DNA from: Shinisaurus crocodilurus
Taxonomy: Eukaryota; Chordata; Lepidosauria; Squamata; Shinisauridae
Assembly: GCA_021292165.1 (NCBI GenBank)
Contig: CM037877.1
Coordinates: 33,678,197 to 33,742,196, forward strand
Length of the DNA stretch: 64,000 nt
Direction of reading: 5' to 3'
In this document: piece by piece, positions 56,356 to 64,000 of the stretch
How the letters are laid out: the number at the start of each line of letters is the position of its first letter
How positions within the stretch are numbered: position 1 is the first letter of the stretch
Notes under the pieces: model-generated
What the model was told of the DNA's origin: nothing
Database searches by the model: none
What the model saw: the letters and a program-made list of their open reading frames with translations, nothing else
Made by a program: the position numbers and the translations under genes

Positions 56356-57008
56356 TTGGATAGGAAGCCACTGGGATCTTTCCTGAATCAACTTCTACTG
56401 AGAACTCCAAAACGTTTTAAAATTGCTCGTTAATGAAACTGTGGAACACTCTTGTTTCAAGCTGTAGGCAAGCACTATAAAATATTAAGTGTGTATATCA
56501 GATGACTGCCAGTTGGCTTGGCTCCATGGAAAAGGGTAGATATCAAAGACTGAGAAATAATTAGTGCATCCCTTTCTTTCTTTCTTTCTTTTTTGTTTAT
56601 GCTAAGTTAGATTGACAAAGTTAGAGCACACTGTCCAATACTGGTCAGATGAAAATAAGTAAGTTTGATTTATATTAAGTGAGAATGTAGCATGATTATA
56701 GTGAGGGAACTGGCAAACTACTTCTTCCAAAGAGTCTGGTTAGAGCATTTCTCTTAAAGAACGTTGGAAAGCTTTGCTTTCAAAATCTAGAATCATGTAT
56801 CATTAAGAAAACAGATAGATTTACATTTAAAAGCCAACACATTCCAGTGCAAATGAAATGTGTTGACAGGATTGAGTAACAGGCTTTCAAAACATGAGAA
56901 AATTGTACTCCCAAAATGGAGATAATTAGGAAAGAATGTGTACATTGTCTTGTGTGAGGTTGGTGCAATTGTTTATTGTCAGAATGGATAAGCAGGTGAT
57001 ATGCAAGC
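56356..57008. other. Unclassified stretch
   Basis: Contains a CTTT run (56573-56590). No gene or transposon end was recognised. Confidence 0.45.
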
Positions 57009-57016
57009 ACATAGAA

Positions 57017-57384
57017 CAGGGGTGCACAACCTGTGGGCCGTATGCAGCCCTTGGCTGCTTGCAGTGTGGCCTGCAGAGCTGTGAGGACCCCACCCAGTGG
57101 TTACTTTGTTAGAACTAGCCTGGGATTTCCCTTGCCAGTGCTAGTATTAGGGCTAGCAAGGGAAGCCCTTCCCTTATCTCCAATCTCCCCTGAGATAAGG
57201 GAACAATTTCCTTGCCAGCACTAGTGCTAGCGTTAGTGTTAGCTAGGGAAACCCTGAGGTCAACATTGCTAGCTCTAACAAGGGAAGCCCTTGCTTCTCT
57301 CTGAACTCTCTGGAGAGATCAGAGATCAGCAAACTGTTTCCCTTGCTAGTGCAAGGGAAAGCCCTGTCGGGGTGGGTGGGGAGA

Positions 57385-57426
<42 letters not shown>

Positions 57427-57619
57427 TGTGTGTGTGTGAGAGAGAGTATGAGTATGAGTGAATGAGTTTGAGGGTGAGTATACGTGTGTGTGAGTGTGTG
57501 AGAATGTGAATGATTGTGCATGCATCCTCATGCATACCAGTGTGTGCACATGGGCAACCCCTGACACCATGGCAGACATCCCATTTGGCCCTCAGGGCCA
57601 AAAAGGTTGTGCACCCTTT
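57017..57619. mobile_element. hAT element with GT-rich interior
   Basis: Left end caggggtgcacaacctgtgg and right end ccaaaaaggttgtgcaccc with flanks ACATAGAA (57009-57016) and ACATGGAA (57620-57627), 7 of 8 identical. The interior has tandem gctagcaagggaa(a)gcc words and a GT array. A right end of the same family is seen alone at about 15050-15082. Confidence 0.85.
57388..57520 (+). repeat. GT microsatellite and GT-rich tract
   Basis: Long GT run (57388-57421), then mixed GT/GA/TGAG repeats. Frames across it on either strand are low-complexity and not genes. Confidence 0.92.
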
Positions 57620-58003
57620 ACATGGAAGAAAAGTGCAGCAAGAAGGATTGCATATGTTTCATAGAATACAGATTGTCTATAAAGAACTACGAAGACCCCT
57701 TTCCTCTAAAGGAATTTGGACTTTGCTATCTAAAAAGCCAAAGGCATTCAAAGAAGAGACTTTTTCCTTTCAAAATGTTGAGCGAACCTGAAAATTCAGA
57801 TGACTTGAGGAAAGAAGCCCTGCTGTTTTTATTGCTGATATCTGTTGACCCCTGCCTGGGAGTGGGAACAGGTCTGGCATCCTTGGTCAGCTTGCTGGGA
57901 CCTAAGCAGGAAGTAGTCTTTTGCCAGGCCAGACTCGTTGACCATCCAGCCCACTATTGTGTACTTTGATGGGCAGGGTCTCTAGAAGAGGTCTCTCTCA
58001 CAT

Positions 58004-58273
58004 TGACTGGGTTCAGACAACACGATAACCCACACTCAAGGGTTGAATATGGGTTGTCATTGAACCATGGGTTGTTGTTGAAACATGGGTTATTGTGTTG
58101 TCTGAACCCAGTCGAGATAACAAACCATGGTGAGCAACTCACAGTTCACAACCCAACAACAAACCATGAGTTCTCTTCATGGGTTGTAAGTGGCTAACAA
58201 GCCATGGCTTGTTAGAGCAGCTGGGTTCAGGCAACACGATAACCCACGTTATTGTGTTGTCTGAACCCAGCCA
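58004..58273. mobile_element. Compound MITE with tgactgggttc ends, copy 5
   Basis: Outer ends tgactgggttcagacaacac and gttgtctgaacccagcca. Internal inverted ends near 58095-58115 and 58222-58240, with the aagccatggcttgttag linker. Confidence 0.78.
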
Positions 58274-58362
58274 TTACCTGCTATCTGATCCTTTAGCAGG
58301 AGATTCTGGGGATTGTAACTACGACCTTCTGTATGCAAAGTGCTCTACCACTGACTGATGGT
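58274..58362 (-). mobile_element. tRNA-Ala-like SINE fragment, minus strand
   Basis: gctatctgatcctttagcag, gattgtaactacgaccttct (B box region) and gtgctctaccactga (A box region) in reverse orientation, directly beside the compound MITE. Confidence 0.6.
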
Positions 58363-58389
58363 CTCTCACCACTAGGCATATACGAGCAT

Positions 58390-58660
58390 TTTGTTTCCAT
58401 TCATTTCAGACCAGAACTTGCCCGATTTGCACCGCTGAATGCAACTGCATTCCCGAAGTTGTTTGCATCCTTTCGAAAAACGCACACTTTCAAAATGTGC
58501 ATTTTGAAAATAATACATATTTTCTTAATTCAAAGGCGGGGGAAATTATGCATTTGGGTGCACACTAAAAAATGGGAACGGGACTGACCGAGGCAGACCG
58601 AGCTTCGAGGCAGAACTCAGAGAACCCCAATGAGCTTGAGCCTCACTGATGCTCCCCGCT
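58390..58660. repeat. Dispersed repeat with tttcaaaatgtgcatttt motifs
   Basis: Relative of 23126-23500 with the order cagaacttgcccgatttgc, gaaaaacgcacactttc, tttgggtgcacac and gagcttgagcctcactgatg. Confidence 0.5.
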
Positions 58661-59639
58661 CTGCTCACCACTCACCAATGCAGACTGCCCATCATGGCCC
58701 ACAAAAGCCAAGAGCCAGCCCTGCCTATGGGTAACACTAACAAGTGATGTTCACATTTTACATGAGCAACAATGCAATAAGACAATAACAGAAATGAAAT
58801 GAAAGGTCACCTGGGGTGAAAGGTCACCTGGGATATTGGCTCTTAAAATTACATTGTACTGAAGACTACCGCTATTGTTCGCTTGTTCTTTGCAACAATT
58901 TCCAGAAGGGTAGTCGTGTTAGTCTGTTGCAGCATTTCCACTCCATCTGGCTAAATCTGGTGTCCTCCAGATTGTGTTCTTTGCAGGCCTAGCCACCACA
59001 TTTTCTTATCTTATCTGCTATGTAGGAGAACATTTGGAAGACTCCCCAATCCAAACTCCATAGTTACATCTGTCTCCCGTGACTGTAATCCAGTGAAGGT
59101 ATAAGGGCACACAAGATAGTATGATGCATGCAACCAGGGATTTCTTTAAAGTTTCTGCCGTTTATTTTCCTCTATTTTGTCATCATTGTCCTCAGGGACT
59201 ATCTGAAAGTTAACCACTGGAAGTCCACAGAGTTCATGAACCACTGATCTGAAATAGCAGTCTGTTAGTTGGATCCACGCTAAGTTAGGTGGATTCAACC
59301 CTCTGTCTGCATTCCTGAGCACCATGTTTGCATCTATATATTGCTTCCCATAGGAAATCAGTGGAAAAATTGCTTGCCAGATAAAATGGCAAAATACACT
59401 TGTGGAGAAGGAAGTAGGACAAGGAGGAAAGTTCTGCTCCCTTGATTCACATGCAACTTTTATTGAAAAAATCAAATTCCACCACTTTATAAGTGAGTGG
59501 GAAGATACACAAACAGACTACAAACTTAGCTGTTCCCATCACATCTGGTTTGTCCCTTACTATCCATTATAGTATAATCACGGTGCTCAAATAGGCACTC
59601 AAGCTTTTCCTTTACCGTCCACCCATCTTATACTTTGCC

Positions 59640-60265
59640 AAGATCACGCTGCCCTTATACAAATCCATGGTGTGACTGCACTTAGAATACGGTGTACAGT
59701 TCAGTTCTAAAAAAGGATATTGTAGAGTAGGAAAAAGTGCAGAAAAGGGCAACTAAAATGATCAAGGGGCTGGAGCAACTCCCCTATGAGGAAAGGTTAC
59801 AACATCTGGGAGTGTTTAGCTTAGAAAAAAGGCAAGTATGGTGAGACATGATAGAGGTGTACAAAATTATGTACGGTGTGGAGGAAGTGGACAGGGAGAC
59901 ATTTTTCGTACTCTCTGATAATATTAGAATCTGGGGTCACCCCATGAATCTGATTCTGGGAGATTCAGGACAGATAAAAGGAAGTACTTCTTCACACAGC
60001 GCATGGTTAAACTATGGAATTCACTTCCACAAGATGAAGTGATGGCCACCAATTTGTACGGCTACCTCCAGTATCAGAGGAGGCAGTATGTCTGTGTACA
60101 CCAGTTGCTGGGAAACATGGGTAGGAGGGTGCTGTTGCACTCATGTCCTGCTTGTGGTTTTCCTGTGGGCCGCTGGTTGGCCACTATGTGAACAGAACGT
60201 TGGACTAGATGAACCTTTGTCTGATCCAGCATGGCTCTTCTTACGTTCTTACTCTTGTGCAGTGG
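59640..60265 (+). pseudogene. CR1-like LINE 3' end, decayed
   Basis: Fragments of the closing reverse-transcriptase region: [28 protein letters not shown] text split by frameshifts at 59730-59800 (residues given here only as the block order [24 protein letters not shown]), then MIEVYKIMYGVEEVDRE (59848-59898) and FFTQRMVKLWNSLPQDE (59990-60040). The 3' end has ggttggccactatgtg, gatccagcatggctcttctt and acgttctta. The sub-family differs from the 51-kb CR1, whose end is attctatg. Confidence 0.75.
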
Positions 60266-62988
60266 ACATTTCTTGATCTAACTGCTCTCAGTTTTGTACG
60301 TTTTTTTTGCTTAATTATTGCATTCATTTTTGTTTTTCAAAGCTTCATATTATTAATTTATTAAAATCAGATCCATTTTGCTTTACAGTCGTGTTGTTGT
60401 TTGTTTTCTGGCAGTAGATGTCCCAGGGCCAGCCTCACTCTACCTAATCTCTATCATTAGGTAGAGCGAGGCGGCTGCCTCAGGCGGCAGATCCAGGGAT
60501 GCAGGGAATGGTGGCAAGGTGTCGTAGGATGGAGTTGTACATGCACCATACAGCCTGCCCTGCCCCTAAGCTAGGTTGTGGCCCTCAAGTGCGGTAGAGG
60601 CAGCCAGCATTGAACTAATATCCAACTGCCAGTCTAATCAGCATCTGTACATGGAACTGGAGGTTGGCAGGGTGGGGGGAGGGACTGCTATTTTGTCCAC
60701 CTCAGGAAGTAAAGCCTCTTGGGCCAGGTCTTGGAGATCGTCTTGGCGTCTGTCTCCTGGCGACTGTCATTTTGGTCTCCCAGAATGGGTCCCACTTGTT
60801 ACAAAACGGATTCACTCGCCTAGCTCTCTCATGCTGCTAAAGCCTCCAGATCAAGTGTCCTTTCCAATCTGAATCCTCCAACTGGTTTTTATTTTGAGGG
60901 GTTTTTTAAAATCTCTGAAACCCTTCTCAGTATTTGCTTGCAGTGAACGGTGGGAGACAATTTCAGAATTTTTAAGCCCGTTGGCTCCAACCTATGGATT
61001 TTCTGCTAAAACAATATAATAGTTTGAAGTTGTCTTTTTCACTAACAGCCTAGAATCTGGACATGTTTCAAAAATAATAGCACTGAAGTTGGCTTCACAG
61101 GAGACAGTATTTTAGTCACGCAGCACAGTATAACCTTTCCACCACAAAGTTTTATTTTTTTAAGTGGCACACTATTTATAGTTTCTATTACAAACCCTTA
61201 TCCTTCAGGCACAATCTAACATGTATAAAAAAGAGTATATTTTTAATACTCTTCTTGTGGAAATGGAACATCATGATAAAATTCCAGAACATTAGCACAA
61301 TTTTTTATCATCATCTCTAAAACATTTATTATTGGGGCATAGTTTTCAGTCAGAGCACAGGTTTTACAATTTCCTTTCCACCCTGCTTTTTCTTAAACAA
61401 GTGGAGAAGACTGACTGGCAAAGCAGTATTCCTAAAACATTTAAGCACATATTAATTAATCTCTTTATCTCTGTAGTTTGTGTATATTTACTAAATGGAG
61501 GTCTTTTAGGAACTCGATACATGTAATGATGAAGACACGGGTGAAAACTTAGTATTGGTTTCTGATGCTGGAATTTGGCCCTGTAGTGAAGACTGTCTTT
61601 TGATCTTTTGCACCCCCTTGCATGCCACATTTGATGTGGTTTATTTTAATGGGTGGGAAAGGATTATTTTCCATCAGTTGGACTTTCTGGAGAACAGAAG
61701 AGCAAACATTCTAATGTAAGAATAACATACTGACAGGGAGTTATTTATCCTTACTATCCCATCTGTGGAGGGTCTCTTGATAGCATGTGGAGAGTTGCTG
61801 GAAAGAAAGGAAAAAAAACCTTGTGGCTGTGTGGTAGGGTGCTCCTCAGAGAAAAGAGCAGCCCAAATGCCAGTGGAGGACCTGGTAGTGGATGCAGTTG
61901 CTCTGTGGTAAACAAGCCCAGATATTTTCTGACCTCTTGCTAAGCATAGTCGTTTATTTCCTCCTAATTATTGGGTCCTAAAGACATAATAGCTGACAAC
62001 TACTGTTCTAGGTAAGACCTTTCCTGATGTAGTCTAGACTGGGAACTCTTTGATGTAACACAGATATCTATTTAAAGGGCAGTTCATCATGGGCTAAATT
62101 CACTTTCAATTTCATTGTGAACAGTTTGTTTATATTGTGAACAGTCCGTGTGCTCTGTCCTAGGCAATGCAAAGCTGTTGAAATGTCTGGATATCAGCCG
62201 TATGACTTTCCACTCCATTAACTTGGCCTGAAATGCAGAAATCATTTGTACAAGCTCTAAATAAGAAACTTTAATTTAACATACCCAAAACACAGCATCC
62301 AGCTCAGTCAAACTTGGCAATGATTTGCAAACCCATGTCAGTATATGGTGATCCACCAAGTCAAATGTCGCCCACCATCCAAATATTGTGGCCTGTGAGG
62401 AGCTTAACCATCTTCCGGTTTTTGCAACCCAGACAAGCCTTCCTTTCTGATGACTGGGGAAAACGTGGTGCAGCCCATTTTCAACAAGACCAGAGTGGCT
62501 GGAGGATATTGCCCCCTCCTTTAAAAAAATTTGGTATTAAATCGGAGAAACCTACAGGTAGTTTGTGCCCACAGCATTCTTCTGTTTATTATTTTTTTGG
62601 CAAGCAATGAGTCCCTGGGATTCTCCATCCTAAGAAGTCAGGTAGTTATAACCACTCCTGATTTTTTTCTTTTCCTTTCCTCTGAAAGCTATCCATTTCC
62701 AACCCCCTAGCCCACCATTTACATGAGCACCTGAGTTTCCTTGGTTGTATAGCCTTCCAATGTCCTGCTTTGCCATTCTCACAGTGCTGTCTTCCTCTCC
62801 TTATTTTGCAAATGCTAATTTCCCCAATCTTCATTTTTCTGTATCTTGTCTACCAGTTCTGCCTATTAGAACTAGTATACTGCCCTGTGGTGCTAAGGGC
62901 TGGGTATACTAACCAAGCCATTTTTCTCTTCCGTAATGAATCTGTGTGCATGTGTTTTGAGAATCAAAATCTATCAAACTAAAGTTGC

Positions 62989-63025
<37 letters not shown>

Positions 63026-64000
63026 TAAAAGAATGAATATTTAAGCTGATGTCCCCATTTTAGAAGTAGCCATTCCCCCTTTTAGTAATAGCAGCATGCA
63101 TAAATTCACCGTGTGTGCAGCACACCTAAAGCACCCTTATTCCTGCACTGGCCGTTACCCACGCGTTCATGCGAGCTACCTGTCTGTGGGCAAAAGGACA
63201 CGTGGCAACACCTTGTGAGTCCCATACATTGCTACAACAAGGCTCCAGTTCCTGGCTGACTGAAGCTCTGAACAGAAGCACTTCTGTTAGGAGCTGGAGA
63301 TACACTGAAACATTTTGTTGCAGTTACCTACACACAACTTTAAAAAAAAAAGAAAAGCCATGGGATCAATTCAGCCTGGAAAGCAGCCGTATCCACGCTA
63401 AGCCCGAAGAGCTTCACTCCCATTTAGTGTTGGACCGTTAGCAGGTCACCCCTTCTGTGCTAATAAAGCAAACTAGAAGCATATTTAAGAAAGAGAAAAC
63501 TAGATGCTGCTTCAGGATGACCTATCCTGCTTAAAATTTCTGAGCTCACTTTATGATGCCTAGTATACACTTTGTCCTCCAAAAAGCCTACAGGCACATG
63601 ACGATAGAGTTAAGGCCACTTCACTTAGTTTCTCTTTGTGCTTTCTAACTGCTGTTTCATTTGATTGCTTTTACATGTGAGGAAATGTTTTCATCCACAT
63701 TTATCAAGCTTGATCAATTCTCTCTTCACTTAGTAATAATTAGAAGAAATAGCAGGAACAAATACAAGGACACTAAAGGACAAGTCTCTGGAGATAACAT
63801 GGATTTCTACGATTAGGTCATAGGGTAGATGTTGTCCACAAGCATTTTTGCCGTTTGGAGCTTAACTTAACAAATGGTTTTATGAATCATCTCCTCTCTC
63901 TGTCAGAGTTTCACAGACTTTGACCCTCAATAAAATAAATCCCCCCATGGGAACTACATCACTTGCTTACAAGGAAAACTAACATTTGGAAAGCAATGCT
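60266..64000. other. Unclassified stretch
   Basis: Includes a gccagcctcactctacc / ggtagagcgaggcggctgcc inverted pair near 60430-60475, a TTA microsatellite (62990-63024) and an A-run at 63340. The remainder looks single-copy. No exon could be supported on either strand. Confidence 0.4.
62990..63024 (+). repeat. ATT microsatellite
   Basis: Uninterrupted ATT trinucleotide run of about twelve units. Confidence 0.95.

Noticed and set aside
57243..57601. Histidine/threonine-rich frames on the minus strand
   Set aside because: They are products of the GT/CA microsatellite inside the 57017-57619 hAT.
57607..57969. 120-codon frame after the hAT element
   Set aside because: It starts within the hAT right end and shows no recognised domain. 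It could hide an exon, but nothing in the sequence supports that.
1..64000. CRISPR arrays, operons or bacterial-type defence systems
   Set aside because: Repeat content and composition are those of a vertebrate chromosome. No spaced direct repeats with unique spacers and no prokaryotic gene clusters are present.

Overview
This window is vertebrate nuclear DNA and almost certainly comes from a squamate reptile (lizard or snake lineage). The evidence is the repeat content: a Sauria-type SINE (its head reads gagagccagtatggtgtgg and its body carries the tttgggccagtcactgac and cctacctcacagggttgttg words), many tRNA-Ala-like SINE pieces, CR1 LINE 3' ends closed by repeated attctatg, L2-like LINE tails, hAT and Tigger-like DNA transposons, and two Helitrons. 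No host protein-coding exon could be supported. Nearly all open frames are short, unordered, or lie inside repeats. The window is best read as intergenic or intronic sequence, with one 100-N assembly gap at 3346-3445.

Layout. 1-5.4 kb: mostly unclassified sequence, the assembly gap and one copy of a purine-rich dispersed family. 5.4-6.6 kb: a plus-strand Helitron filled with a G-rich minisatellite. 6.7-12.7 kb: tRNA-like SINEs, short hAT elements (one inside a Sauria SINE) and a 1.2-kb hAT holding a Tigger-like element. 12.7-24 kb: sparse repeats, a GC-rich 448-bp hAT that imitates a CpG island, a second Tigger-like element and two large palindromic elements. 24.7-25.2 kb: a minus-strand Helitron. 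25-35 kb: an unclassified stretch, then a CR1-like 3' end, palindromic DNA, an L2 3' end and a 1.9-kb hAT with perfect target duplications. 35-51 kb: SINEs, MITEs, an L2 piece and a tandem duplication. 51-56.4 kb: a CR1 3' end followed by the most complete element in the window, a 4.1-kb non-LTR retrotransposon with one long endonuclease plus reverse-transcriptase frame (52855-56040). It sits inside an older inverted MITE-like element. 56-64 kb: a 0.6-kb hAT rich in GT, another compound MITE, a decayed CR1-like 3' end and unclassified sequence.

There is no operon-like cooperation between genes here. The useful information is in the nesting order and the target-site duplications. Eleven hAT insertions can be bounded to the base, and nine have TA at the centre of an 8-bp duplication. 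Two Helitrons of opposite orientation share the same internal octamer plus CCAAT module. The long LINE frame has no AUG of its own upstream of its endonuclease domain: a single in-frame TGA separates it from a short AUG-started segment.
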